DNA of 64,000 nt from Prevotellaceae bacterium (GCA_031263585.1 JAISFN010000180.1:1-64000); one strand, 5' to 3'. Shown: positions 32,594 through 42,867, counted from the first letter of the stretch. Notes: generated by a model not told the origin, from the sequence alone. Made by a program: numbers and translations.

Positions 32594-32748
32594 GACAGGA
32601 AGACATAACAATCCGTCCGATACTATCTACAGGGGTATCGGTTATGGAGGCTATCATGTACGAAGCCATTTATCATCTCGATTCCAATAACCCTTATCCA
32701 AAGGAGGTTATATATTTGCCGCAAGTGTGTGTCTACTGGGACGACTAG
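32590..32748 (+). pseudogene. truncated GNAT-like acetyltransferase N-terminus
   Basis: MRQEDITIRPILSTGVSVMEAIMYEAIYHLDSNNPYPKEVIYLPQVCVYWDD* then noncoding; start overlaps the rsgA stop. Confidence 0.5.
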
Positions 32749-32864
32749 GGAAAAGGAATGAACTTCTCAAACAGTAAAAAGGAAAAATACACGATAACTC
32801 CGCTTACTGCAATAACAGTTTTCTGCTATATATATAACTCCTGAGACTAATAAAGAAGTTAATC

Positions 32865-32893
32865 TAAGCAGGCTTTTCAGTCTGCTTATTTTT
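32865..32893 (+). terminator. terminator TAAGCAG...CTGCTTA + T run
   Basis: TAAGCAGgcttttcagtCTGCTTAttttt. Confidence 0.75.
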
Positions 32894-32970
32894 CCCGATA
32901 AAGATTTTTTTTGTCTACAAAGCACATCATCCTGTATAATAACTACCGGCGTCTATCTATAAATCAAAAA

Positions 32971-32984
32971 GCGCATTTATGCGC
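32971..32984. promoter_or_regulatory. palindrome GCGCATttATGCGC immediately upstream of the -7 box TACTTTTG (32989-32996)
   Basis: perfect 6-bp arms; adjacent TAnnTTTG box; 31 nt before the TonB receptor ATG. Confidence 0.5.
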
Positions 32985-33027
32985 TATTTACTTTTGCAGG
33001 CAAAACAAACCAATAAAAAAATAACAG

Positions 33028-35391
33028 ATGAAACAAAGAATTGCAAGAAATGTATTTATTGCTGTGATAATTTTATTATTGCCACAATTGCTGCTTGCTC
33101 AAAATAAAGATCAGCTGAGTCAAAAAATACGCGGAGTTGTAACAGACGAAGCATCAGGGCAATTCTTACCCTATGTTACCGTAATACTAGATAATACCCA
33201 GACAGGCGCTACGACTGATGAAAACGGGACATTCGTATTAAATAATGTACCTATAGGCAGGCATACCCTTTATGTCAGCTATATGGGGTTTGAAACAGCC
33301 ATCATTAAAGAAATTCTTGTCGGTTCAGCCAAAGAAGTTTTTCTGGAAATTCAACTGAAAGAAAATACTCATCAACTCGATGAGGTCGTAATCAGGCCGC
33401 GCATCAATAAAGAGGGGCCTTTGAATAAAATGGCTTTATCAGGAGCGCGAATGCTAAGTGTGGAAGAAGCAAGGCGGTATGCCGGAGGGATGGATGACCC
33501 GGGGCGTTTGGCCAGTTCCTTTGCTGGAGTATCGCCCAGTGTGGGTGATAACGGGATATCCATACATGGCAACGCTCCCCATTTGCTGCAATGGAGGCTA
33601 GAGGATGTAGAAATACCCAACCCAAACCATTTCGCAGATATATCCGTATTAGGGGGCGGGATACTTTCTTCTTTAAGCAGCAATATATTAGCTAATTCTG
33701 ATTTTTTTACAGGGGCTTTTCCCGCCGAATACGGCAACGCAGTATCCGGCGTGTTCGATATGAGAATGAGAAACGGCAATAATCAAAAATATGAGCATAC
33801 CTTTCAGGCAGGTATACTTGGGATTGATCTTGCTTCCGAAGGTCCTATAAGCAAGAAGTACAATTCATCTTATCTTTTCAATTACCGTTATTCGACAACC
33901 TCCTTGCTGGACAAGCTCGGAAGCCCATTGGAAGAAGGTTCAATAATCGACTATCAGGATTTGAATTTCAAGCTGAATTTTCCAACCCGAAATGTCGGCG
34001 TGTTCTCGGTATGGGCTACCGCTTTGATTGACAAGTATGACGATAGACCTGAAAAGGACAAAGAAAAATGGGAAAGCATAGACGACCGCCAGCGTTCAAA
34101 GTCAGACCAAACGATGACGGCCGGAGGTGTTTCGCACCGTTATTTTTTCGGTAACAATGCTCAACTAAAAACTACACTTGCTGCGACCTATTCAAAAGGG
34201 GAAGTCGGTATGGATATAACAGATTATTCTGAAAATACTACCCCATACATGACTTCGAACAACAGATATACCAACTTGATTTTTAAGAGTTCGTTCAATA
34301 AGAAATTCAGCTCGCGTTTTACCAATATGACAGGTGTCACTTATACCAAATTACTGTATGATATGGATTTTGATCTGGCTCCTCACGAGGGATATGCGTT
34401 GGATAATATCTCGCAAGGAGATGGAAGCACGGACTTGATTTCGGTTTATAATTCGTCGTTTATCGGACTCAGCGACAAATTGGACATGAGCGTAGGCATA
34501 AATACGCAAACGATGACTCTGAATAATGAATGGACAGTAGAGCCACGCGCCTCTATGAGGTGGCAGGCTTCAACCAAAAGTGCGTTTGCAGTAGCATACG
34601 GTCTGTATAGCCGCATGGAGAAAATGGATGTTTACTTTATCAAAACTAAAGGTACAGCCAAAACGGAAAATAAAAAACTTGGCTTTACTAAATCACACCA
34701 CTTGATGCTTACGTATAACTATAGAATCAACGATAATATGCTTCTGAAAATCGAGCCCTATATCCAGCTCCTATACGATGTTCCTGTAATAGCAGATAGC
34801 TCGTATTCAGTTCTTAACCGCAGGGAATTCTGGGTGGAAGAACCTTTGGTGAATGAAGGAAAAGGGCGCAACTACGGGGTGGACATCACGTTTGAGAAAT
34901 ACCTGACAAAAGGGCTTTATTACATGGTTACGGCATCCATTTTTGAATCAAAATACTGTGGCGGAGACGGTGCATGGCATAGTACAAGATATAACCGTAA
35001 TTATATTGTTAACGGGCTTATCGGTAAAGAATGGATGCTTGGACGCAACAAACAAAGTGTGTTAAGTATAAACTTAAAGCTGACACTGCAAGGAGGCGAA
35101 CGGCATTCGCCTGTAGATGAAGAAGCCACAATGAGCGATCCGGATAAAGAAGTTCAGTATAACGAAACAAAGCCATTCTCAGAACAATTATCTCCGATGT
35201 TCCTGACAAGCTTTTCTGCCAGTTACAAAATAAACAGGAAGAAAGTATCACACGAATTTGCGATACAGATGCTGAATGTAACAGGCTATAAAGAATTTTA
35301 CGGACATCACTACAATACGAAAACGAATGCTATAGAGCTATACAGAGGGGGATTTTCGTTACCGAATATCAGCTATAAAATTCACTTCTGA
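33028..35391 (+). CDS. TonB-dependent receptor with carboxypeptidase-like regulatory domain
   Basis: 787 aa; signal peptide, GVVTDEASGQFLPYVTVILDNTQTGATTDENGTFVLNNVPIG, plug and beta-barrel pattern, terminal aromatic KIHF. Confidence 0.92.
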   Translation: MKQRIARNVFIAVIILLLPQLLLAQNKDQLSQKIRGVVTDEASGQFLPYVTVILDNTQTGATTDENGTFVLNNVPIGRHTLYVSYMGFETAIIKEILVGSAKEVFLEIQLKENTHQLDEVVIRPRINKEGPLNKMALSGARMLSVEEARRYAGGMDDPGRLASSFAGVSPSVGDNGISIHGNAPHLLQWRLEDVEIPNPNHFADISVLGGGILSSLSSNILANSDFFTGAFPAEYGNAVSGVFDMRMRNGNNQKYEHTFQAGILGIDLASEGPISKKYNSSYLFNYRYSTTSLLDKLGSPLEEGSIIDYQDLNFKLNFPTRNVGVFSVWATALIDKYDDRPEKDKEKWESIDDRQRSKSDQTMTAGGVSHRYFFGNNAQLKTTLAATYSKGEVGMDITDYSENTTPYMTSNNRYTNLIFKSSFNKKFSSRFTNMTGVTYTKLLYDMDFDLAPHEGYALDNISQGDGSTDLISVYNSSFIGLSDKLDMSVGINTQTMTLNNEWTVEPRASMRWQASTKSAFAVAYGLYSRMEKMDVYFIKTKGTAKTENKKLGFTKSHHLMLTYNYRINDNMLLKIEPYIQLLYDVPVIADSSYSVLNRREFWVEEPLVNEGKGRNYGVDITFEKYLTKGLYYMVTASIFESKYCGGDGAWHSTRYNRNYIVNGLIGKEWMLGRNKQSVLSINLKLTLQGGERHSPVDEEATMSDPDKEVQYNETKPFSEQLSPMFLTSFSASYKINRKKVSHEFAIQMLNVTGYKEFYGHHYNTKTNAIELYRGGFSLPNISYKIHF

Positions 35392-35489
35392 CAATTGAAG
35401 CCGGAGCATGCACAGGATGAAATAAGTACATGTTTCTCTTGTGTGTTTTCGGGGAATACGTATATTTGATATCTCATTATTAGATAAAT

Positions 35490-36503
35490 ATGAATCAACA
35501 ATCTTTTATATATAATTTTTTACAGGCTCCCGGATTCAGAACAAGGAGACATATATTATTTCTTATAGCATTTATTCCTCTGGGATTGTCTATGCCGTTT
35601 TGGTCGTTTGGCAGTTATGCCGAAATTCCGTTAAGCATAATCTATGGATTCGGAATAGGTATTATTATTGCCATTATGGTTTTTGTCTGTTTCAATGTTT
35701 CCTGTTTGGCACCGCGTTACCTACCAAAAGGAGAATATTTTACTTACATCGTTGTATTATTGTTATTGACTGCCGGGTTTATTTCTTTGAAATACATAGC
35801 CGAAGATCTAATCCTTTTAAACTTTGGTGTGAAAAGAGCAATGAATGGGGTTACGGTACTGGAATGGCTCTCAAACCTGATGCTATATACAATTACTATT
35901 GCAAGCACTTCTATCACGGTATTATTCAAGCAATGGATGACTGATAATGCCCGGATTGAAAATTTAGAAAATAAACAGTTGAAGAATCACATTGAAGAAT
36001 TCAAAAGCCGTATTAACCATCAATTCCTTTACGCTACGTTGGATTATGCTTCCGAAAAGGCGAAATCAGATCCTGTCCAAACATCAGAAACTCTTTTTAA
36101 CCTGAGTGAATTATTAAGCTATCAACTTTATGACAACAGGCGAGATAGCGTTTTACTGGAATCTGATATCGAATTTATACGGAATTTCCTGATGCTGGAG
36201 CGGCAGAACTCCGGCCACAGGCTGACCTTCACAATTTCGGCTACCGGCAGGATAAATATATTTATCCCTCCCAATCTGTTTACGCCATTGATTGAAATAG
36301 CCTTAAGACAACAACCGGATGAATTGCGGATAAGGTTTGATGTGGATGACGAATTGATTAGATTTGAATGCATTACTCCAAACGTTCGTTTATCATCCAC
36401 TGACTTCAAAAAAATCACCCAACGGTTGGAACTATTGCATGGTAATAAAATTATTCTCAATAAAAAAGCCGCAATCATAGAATTACAGTTCAGAATATGC
36501 TAA
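35490..36503 (+). CDS. LytS/YehU-type sensor kinase homologue lacking catalytic motifs (candidate pseudokinase)
   Basis: 337 aa; N-terminal TMs; RINHQFLYATLDYA in place of INPHFLFN; IPPNLFTPLIEIALRQ in place of the N-box IENAVKH; no GxGL box. Confidence 0.8.
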   Translation: MNQQSFIYNFLQAPGFRTRRHILFLIAFIPLGLSMPFWSFGSYAEIPLSIIYGFGIGIIIAIMVFVCFNVSCLAPRYLPKGEYFTYIVVLLLLTAGFISLKYIAEDLILLNFGVKRAMNGVTVLEWLSNLMLYTITIASTSITVLFKQWMTDNARIENLENKQLKNHIEEFKSRINHQFLYATLDYASEKAKSDPVQTSETLFNLSELLSYQLYDNRRDSVLLESDIEFIRNFLMLERQNSGHRLTFTISATGRINIFIPPNLFTPLIEIALRQQPDELRIRFDVDDELIRFECITPNVRLSSTDFKKITQRLELLHGNKIILNKKAAIIELQFRIC

Positions 36504-37537
36504 ACAAAATCAATCATATAGTTCCTGATCTACTTTTAAAGCCAAAGTACCGGCTTTTAAGACATGCACTGATACAATTAGTAGTGTTACTGATTACCAT
36601 GAATGTATTCTGGGATGAACCCGTGCGTATTTTGCCCGGAAGATTTACTGTCTGGGTTCTCTATTACTTGTTGTTTAACGCCATTATTTATGTCAATATG
36701 TATCTGCTGGTTCCCCGACTGCTTTTAAAAGGGCGGACGTGGCTTTATCTCTTATTATCATTTCTGCTTATTCTCGGTATAATGTCGGGCATAGCCGTAC
36801 TTGGAAGTATGATGGGCGAAAACGATAGCCGGGTTAGCACTACTCCTGTTCCTGCAGTTATAGCTATAGCCTCCTCGTTTGCATCATTGTCTCTTCTTAT
36901 CGTAGGTTTAACTGCCCTCCAACTGCTCAAATACCGTACGGAGAACGAGAAAAAAATCAATGATCTTGAAAATGTAACGATGAAAATCGAACTGTCGAAC
37001 CTACAAAATCAGATAAATCCGCATTTTCTCTTCAATATGCTTAATAATGCGAATATCATGGTAAGCGAAAATGCAGATAAATCATCCTACATTTTATATA
37101 AATTAAAAACATTATTACAATATCAGGTAGATGAAGGTTCAAAGGAAACTGTAAAGCTGAAAGATGATTTGGAGTTTATTGAAGACTACCTCGAACTTGA
37201 AAAGATGCGCCGTGACCGCTTCACTTATACCATACAATCGGAAGGAAATACTGACATAGCTATACCTCCTCTGCTATTCATACCGTTTATTGAAAATGCA
37301 GTCAAGCATAATCCCGAAAACGATTCGTATGTGAAAATTATGTTCAGGATTACAGGTAGCAAGTTATACTTTAAATGTGAAAATCCCAAAGCTAAGTTAC
37401 CCCATGCCAAAAAAGAGGGAGGAATAGGTTTGGTCAATATAAGAAAGAGGTTGGATCTGTTATTCGTAAAGAATTACACTCTTATGCTTAAAGATGAAGA
37501 AGACGTTTATATCGTAAAAATGGAATTAAAAATATGA
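36497..37537 (+). CDS. LytS/YehU-type sensor histidine kinase
   Basis: NQINPHFLFNMLNNANIM, IPPLLFIPFIENAVKHNP, GGIGLVNIRKRLDLLF. Confidence 0.95.
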   Translation: MLNKINHIVPDLLLKPKYRLLRHALIQLVVLLITMNVFWDEPVRILPGRFTVWVLYYLLFNAIIYVNMYLLVPRLLLKGRTWLYLLLSFLLILGIMSGIAVLGSMMGENDSRVSTTPVPAVIAIASSFASLSLLIVGLTALQLLKYRTENEKKINDLENVTMKIELSNLQNQINPHFLFNMLNNANIMVSENADKSSYILYKLKTLLQYQVDEGSKETVKLKDDLEFIEDYLELEKMRRDRFTYTIQSEGNTDIAIPPLLFIPFIENAVKHNPENDSYVKIMFRITGSKLYFKCENPKAKLPHAKKEGGIGLVNIRKRLDLLFVKNYTLMLKDEEDVYIVKMELKI

Positions 37538-38244
37538 GATGCATTATTGTAGACGATGAACCTATAGCACGCAGAGGAATAGAAAAGCTGGTTGAAAACA
37601 TCCCTTCGCTTAAAATACAGGGAAGTTTTGAAAATGCGGACGTCGCTGCTAAATTCATGGACACCTCCCCTGTTGATCTAATATTTCTGGATATTCAGAT
37701 GCCAGGTATTAATGGGATAGAATTTGCCAAAAGCATACCCAAAACGACACTGGTTATATTTACGACAGCATTTGCCGAATTTGCAGTTGATAGCTACGAG
37801 GTTGATGCGGTTGATTATCTTGTCAAGCCGATAAAACCGAAACGGTTCAATAAGGCTGTCGAGAAAGCAATCAACTATCACGACCTGCTAATTTCCGAAT
37901 CGAAAAATGCAAATGTAGAACATGTTGAAAGCGATTTTATTTTCATTAAGTCCGACCGTCGGTATTTCAAGGTGGAATTTAAGGACATTCTGTTTATTGA
38001 AGGGCTTAAAGACTATGTCGTTATCCAACTGGATAATCAACGGATAATTACCCACATGAATTTGAAAACGATTCACGAGTTACTGCCCCCGAATAAATTC
38101 TTAAGGGCTAACCGCTCTTATATTGTGAATAGAGATCGTATTAACTCTTTCAGCAACAACGATGTTTTTATTACTAATTACGAAATAGGAATAAGCAACT
38201 TTTACAGGACTTCGTTTTTTGAAGAATTGATAGGAAATAAATAA
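37534..38244 (+). CDS. LytTR-family response regulator
   Basis: receiver IIVDDEPIARRGIEKLV..VDLIFLDIQMPGINGIEFAK; C-terminal LytTR FIKSDRRYFKVEFKDILFIEGLKDYVVIQL. Confidence 0.96.
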   Translation: MRCIIVDDEPIARRGIEKLVENIPSLKIQGSFENADVAAKFMDTSPVDLIFLDIQMPGINGIEFAKSIPKTTLVIFTTAFAEFAVDSYEVDAVDYLVKPIKPKRFNKAVEKAINYHDLLISESKNANVEHVESDFIFIKSDRRYFKVEFKDILFIEGLKDYVVIQLDNQRIITHMNLKTIHELLPPNKFLRANRSYIVNRDRINSFSNNDVFITNYEIGISNFYRTSFFEELIGNK

Positions 38245-38775
38245 GCTATCATGTTGCATAACAGTGAGTAATCCAAAAATGTAAGTCTGCGAAGGAACTC
38301 TACACGATTACTTTTATATGAATAAAAAATATGTAAACAGTTTATATTACTCCATGTTGAAAGATGAGTATATCAGCTTATGAAATATGCAAATATCAAT
38401 AAATAAACGAATCAATTAAAAATGCGAGAATAATATCAGTCGGGAAAAGCTCTGGCGATGTAGCAATCAAAAGCAGAAAAGACACCTATGCTTCAATTTA
38501 CCTCTCATCTTAAAAAAGAAATAGATACAAAGATTGAGCAAATAGAATGCTCGGAAGTTGGTATAATCACGAAGTCTTTGGATGATCCGCATATGCTTAC
38601 CAATGCAGTCAATCAGTTAAAAATGTTTGTTTTATCATACAATGCAACGGTTACGCAGCAATGGAAAGATAACCTATTCCATCAAAAGTGGTAAAGCATG
38701 GTACACACTGGCAGAGGTTGAACGCTTGGTATCGGGACGCGTAGTAAATAACGACAAGACGAAAGAAAGGAAGCC

Positions 38776-39105
38776 ATGAGTGAGGATGAAGAACTAAAGA
38801 AATTCATGCAGGAATGGTTCGAGCAGTTCATGGGGCGTTTCGATAGATTGGATAAATTTATGGATATAATGTCATCACGGCACAATGTGTTGAACGGCGA
38901 ACGGCTACTGGATAATCAGGACTTGTGCCAACTGCTCAATGTAAGCAAACGTACTTTGCAACGCTACTGCTCTGCGGGCGAATTAACCTATATAACCATA
39001 CGCCACAAAATATTATACACGGAGAAAAACGTAGAGAAGTTCATTCGCAACCATTTTTCCAAAAAAGATAATAACGGCGAGAAAGAACCTGAACCATCCA
39101 GTTAG
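38776..39105 (+). CDS. helix-turn-helix (excisionase-like) DNA-binding protein
   Basis: LLDNQDLCQLLNVSKRTLQRYCSAGELTYITIRHKILYTEKNVEKFIRNH. Confidence 0.75.
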   Translation: MSEDEELKKFMQEWFEQFMGRFDRLDKFMDIMSSRHNVLNGERLLDNQDLCQLLNVSKRTLQRYCSAGELTYITIRHKILYTEKNVEKFIRNHFSKKDNNGEKEPEPSS

Positions 39106-39187
39106 CTTTTCTGATTTTTCCATTGCTTGAATCCCGTACTGTCCGTTGAGATAGAGCGGGGTTTGTTCTTTCTGACAGGCGCTAAAA

Positions 39188-39207
39188 AAGGCGGATTGCT
39201 CCGCCTT
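39188..39207. terminator. stem-loop AAGGCGGAttgcTCCGCCTT
   Basis: perfect 8-bp inverted repeat preceded by an A run. Confidence 0.6.
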
Positions 39208-39412
39208 AAACCGTTTCCAGTGAGATTATGAGTGCCGAAACACATAGCTGCTATCGAACCAGTAATCGGTCATAACCAAGTTGCGGGCGAACTTTTCACA
39301 GTCAAAGTAAGTTTTCGCAAATTCAAGCAAGTTGTAACATTGCTCGACGATTTTATATGCACAATTATGATACTCAACCCTTTATCTTTTCTTTTTACAA
39401 TAGTCCCATTTT

Positions 39413-41074
39413 TTATAAATTGGTTTTTAATAACTCTTTGGCATTTTCAATTGCTGCGTCGGTAATTTTTTCGCCGCTAAGCATTTTGGCAATTTCGGTT
39501 ACACGTTCGTTGTGGTTCAGTTGTTTTATGCGTGTATAAGTAGCTGTTTCGGTATCTTCTTTATAAACGACATAATGCGTATGGCCTTTTGCAGCAACTT
39601 GTGGCAAATGGGTTATATTGATAACCTGTGTTTTATCAGATAATTGTTTGATAATGCCGCCCATTTTATCGGCTACTTCGCCCGAAATACCAGTATCAAT
39701 TTCGTCGAAAATAATAGTGGGCAATTGTTGGTTTTGTACCAGTAATGATTTCAGCGCTAGCATTAATCTCGACATTTCGCCACCCGAGGCCACTTTCGAT
39801 ATTTCTTGCGGGAGCATATCCTTATTAGCCGAAAACAGAAATGAAACAATATCATGTCCGATTGGCAGATATTCGTTGGCAACATCAATTTTCACTGTAA
39901 ATACGGCATTTGGCATGCCTAATGATTTTAGCATGGCCGTAACATACTGTTCAATTTGCGGAACATCTTTTTTACGCTGTGCACTAAGCTTATCCGCTTT
40001 CTCTACCATCAGTTTAAAATAACTGTCGCATTCGATGCGCAGCTTATCCAAAATGCTGTCGTAATTATCTATTTGTTTGAGCTGTTCGCCCAATTGTTGC
40101 TGGACGGCGAGTAGCTCGTCAACCGTGTTTACCCGGTGCTTTTGCAGCAATGCATACAAGGTATTCAGGCGATTTTCGGTAAATATCAGTCGCTCGGGGT
40201 CTGCCTGCACATTTTCGTTAATCTGTTCCATTTCGGCGGCAATATCCCTGATTTCAATCAGTACAGATTCTAAGCGACGGAATAATTGATCCGATTTGGG
40301 CGTTAAATTGATTGTTTTGCCTAACTGGTTAAGCGATTCGCGCAGTATATTTTCGGACGATATGTCGTCGCTTATCAGTAAAACCGATACTTGAGAATAG
40401 GCGTTTTTTATTTCTTCGGCATGGCTTAGCTGTTTCAGTTCAACTTCCAGTTCCTCCTGCTCCCCTGATTTCAGCCGTGTACTTTCAAGTTGTTCGAACT
40501 GGTATTTCAGATAACCATAATCTGCCTTCGATTGTTGAGACTTGCTTTCCAGTTTGGCCAGTTGTTTTTCGGCAATCTTATAGTTGCGATAATGTAATGC
40601 GTATTCGGTCGGTAATTTTTCGTTATCGGCCAATGAATCAACCACCAACAATTGAAAATGACTACTCGATAATAATAAATTCTGGTGTTGCGAATGGATA
40701 TCCAGTAAAGCATCGCCAAATTCTTTAATAATGTTGAGGGTAACCGAGGTGTCGTTTATAAACGCCCTCGATTTACCGCTAGGGCTTATTATGCGGCGAA
40801 TTACCAATTGCGGCTCGTAATCTATTTCGTTGACTTCGAATACTGGTTCCAGCCCGTAACCCTCGATAAGGAACAAACCTTCGACAACGCAGTTTTTTTC
40901 CTTGTTTTTTAGCACGCTGGTATCGGCGCGTTGCCCCAGTATTAACGACAAAGCCCCCAATAGAATGGACTTACCTGCACCCGTTTCGCCTGTAATTATA
41001 CTAAGTCCTTTACCGAAACGGATTTCCAACCGTTCAATCAGGGCATAATTTTCAATAGTAAGCGTATTTAGCAT
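39413..41074 (-). CDS. recN: DNA repair protein RecN
   Basis: MLNTLTIENYALIERLEIRFGKGLSIITGETGAGKSILLGALSLILGQRAD; EISKVASGGEMSRLMLALK; TIIFDEIDTGISGEVADKMG. Confidence 0.97.
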   Translation of the reverse strand: MLNTLTIENYALIERLEIRFGKGLSIITGETGAGKSILLGALSLILGQRADTSVLKNKEKNCVVEGLFLIEGYGLEPVFEVNEIDYEPQLVIRRIISPSGKSRAFINDTSVTLNIIKEFGDALLDIHSQHQNLLLSSSHFQLLVVDSLADNEKLPTEYALHYRNYKIAEKQLAKLESKSQQSKADYGYLKYQFEQLESTRLKSGEQEELEVELKQLSHAEEIKNAYSQVSVLLISDDISSENILRESLNQLGKTINLTPKSDQLFRRLESVLIEIRDIAAEMEQINENVQADPERLIFTENRLNTLYALLQKHRVNTVDELLAVQQQLGEQLKQIDNYDSILDKLRIECDSYFKLMVEKADKLSAQRKKDVPQIEQYVTAMLKSLGMPNAVFTVKIDVANEYLPIGHDIVSFLFSANKDMLPQEISKVASGGEMSRLMLALKSLLVQNQQLPTIIFDEIDTGISGEVADKMGGIIKQLSDKTQVINITHLPQVAAKGHTHYVVYKEDTETATYTRIKQLNHNERVTEIAKMLSGEKITDAAIENAKELLKTNL

Positions 41075-41305
41075 AATACTATCAACTTAGTTTTCCGAAG
41101 TTGTAAAGTTACAAATTATTCGAATAAACGAGTAAAATATAGATAGGGCTGGAACATTCTACTTTATACCTGTTGATTTTTTTTGAGAGCAATTGATTAC
41201 AGTTTGTGCGAGTTAAGCATTATTTTCAAGAGAGGAATGCACAAAATGTTTTTAGCATGGCAGTTTTTTAACTACGAAATACGATCAAAATGAAAAAACG
41301 GTTTG

Positions 41306-41357
41306 AAAAATTCCGTTTCTGGTTTTATCAATAGTAAAAACCGGAGACGGAATTTTT
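41306..41357 (-). terminator. large hairpin AAAAATTCCGT...ACGGAATTTTT
   Basis: AAAAATTCCGTTTCTGGTTTT ... AAAAACCGGAGACGGAATTTTT; downstream of the GLPGLI gene on the minus strand. Confidence 0.75.
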
Positions 41358-41404
41358 ATAGAGGAAAACTTGTTTTGTAAAGCAGTTACTTTTACATATA
41401 ACTC

Positions 41405-42286
41405 TTACCTTTCGATAGGGTTATACTCTCTTTTTTTATCGGAAGTTATTGATATCTTTCCTCCTAAAACATGCTCTAAATAAGCCGACGGATTATTGAA
41501 AAATGTTTTATAAAGCTCATCATAATCTTTTTTAGAAACAGTTTGATAAATTACGCTATTGTTTTTTACAATAGGACGAGGAGGCGTCAACCTTTCTATA
41601 CCAGTACATTCAAAAGAATAATGCTTTTCGCTGTCTTCAGCTTTTAAAATTAGCCCCGGCAGCCCTCTTAATTTCCAAACTCCCTCACTTATTGGTATTT
41701 CATGAGTAAACCAGACTATCCAGTTCCTTCCCTTATAGTTGGCAGTTGCCTTTTGGCAACGATAGCCTAATATATCTAAAGTTACATCCATGATATTCCA
41801 TTCGGGCGTTGTTAAATGTTCGTTATATTGATAATTTCTCCCTAAAATTTGTGTTAAACAATGCAGATTACCGCTACTGCGCTCTATGTAAAATCTATCA
41901 AAATACTCGGTTTGTGGCAAACGTTTCTGAGGAGGCCTATGTCGTCTTCCTCCATCAATAACCACTGCTTGAGGCATGTATTCTATTGGGTTTGCATTTT
42001 GCAAAGAATCTACAACGAAGTTTGTATAACTGTAGAAACTGCTATACTTTTCGCCAACTAACAATATCATTTCCTCATTTTTTATTTTTTGTGGGTTTTG
42101 CATGTCGTTAATATATTTTGCGTTATATAAACATATTAATGAAGCCGAATCTGTTGTTTGCGCTGCGCTTATTGAATAAATAAACGAAAGGCAGAAAGTT
42201 ATTATAAATATTTTCCTTATATTCATGATTCTATATGTAATGTTATGAATAATCTTAAAAATAAATAAAGAAGAGGTTACATACAT
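41405..42286 (-). CDS. GLPGLI family protein
   Basis: WKLRGLPGLILKAEDSEKHYSFECTGIERL; signal-like N-terminus. Confidence 0.9.
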   Translation of the reverse strand: MYVTSSLFIFKIIHNITYRIMNIRKIFIITFCLSFIYSISAAQTTDSASLICLYNAKYINDMQNPQKIKNEEMILLVGEKYSSFYSYTNFVVDSLQNANPIEYMPQAVVIDGGRRHRPPQKRLPQTEYFDRFYIERSSGNLHCLTQILGRNYQYNEHLTTPEWNIMDVTLDILGYRCQKATANYKGRNWIVWFTHEIPISEGVWKLRGLPGLILKAEDSEKHYSFECTGIERLTPPRPIVKNNSVIYQTVSKKDYDELYKTFFNNPSAYLEHVLGGKISITSDKKREYNPIER

Positions 42287-42867
42287 GTAAGCTCCTACTT
42301 ATCAATTACAATGCTTTATCAACAAACGAGAACTAATTCCAGCAATCTAGAGCTATTTCGAGCTTCATAATAAAAAATGTCCAATTCTCCAACCATATCG
42401 CAGGGAATATCTTCATATTCAAGATAAAGACAAGCTCCTTCCATTCAACCTGATGTTGTGCAATTGTCTTGTGCTTCCACTATACTTCCAAAACTAAATA
42501 TGCATGTCATATCCAGTATAACTAACGATTTGATTATTTTTTTCTCATAAGTACGTTCTCTAAATTATTTTATATTATTCATTATTTGTAAGTGTCTTGT
42601 TTATAGATATTTTATAGTTATAATAGTATAAACTAATTTTGCAGATGTACTTAAGATAATAATTTAAATGATTATAGATGGTGATTATACAAATGTATAA
42701 TTATTCCGTTTGAAACGGACAAATTTTTCCACAGAAAATTTCTTGTTGTTTAACACGGGTTTGATAATTTATAAAATTATTTACTTATTTTGTAATTTAT
42801 ATGCTCTTGGGTGCAAGGGCGGAAGAATAAGCAAGGTTCGATATAATGCTTGCTAAATTATTGAAAA

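Noticed and set aside
38488-38760. 68-aa ORF and following out-of-frame segment before the HTH gene
   Set aside because: Resembles a mobile-element regulator fragment (RteC-like was considered), but the similarity is too weak to support.
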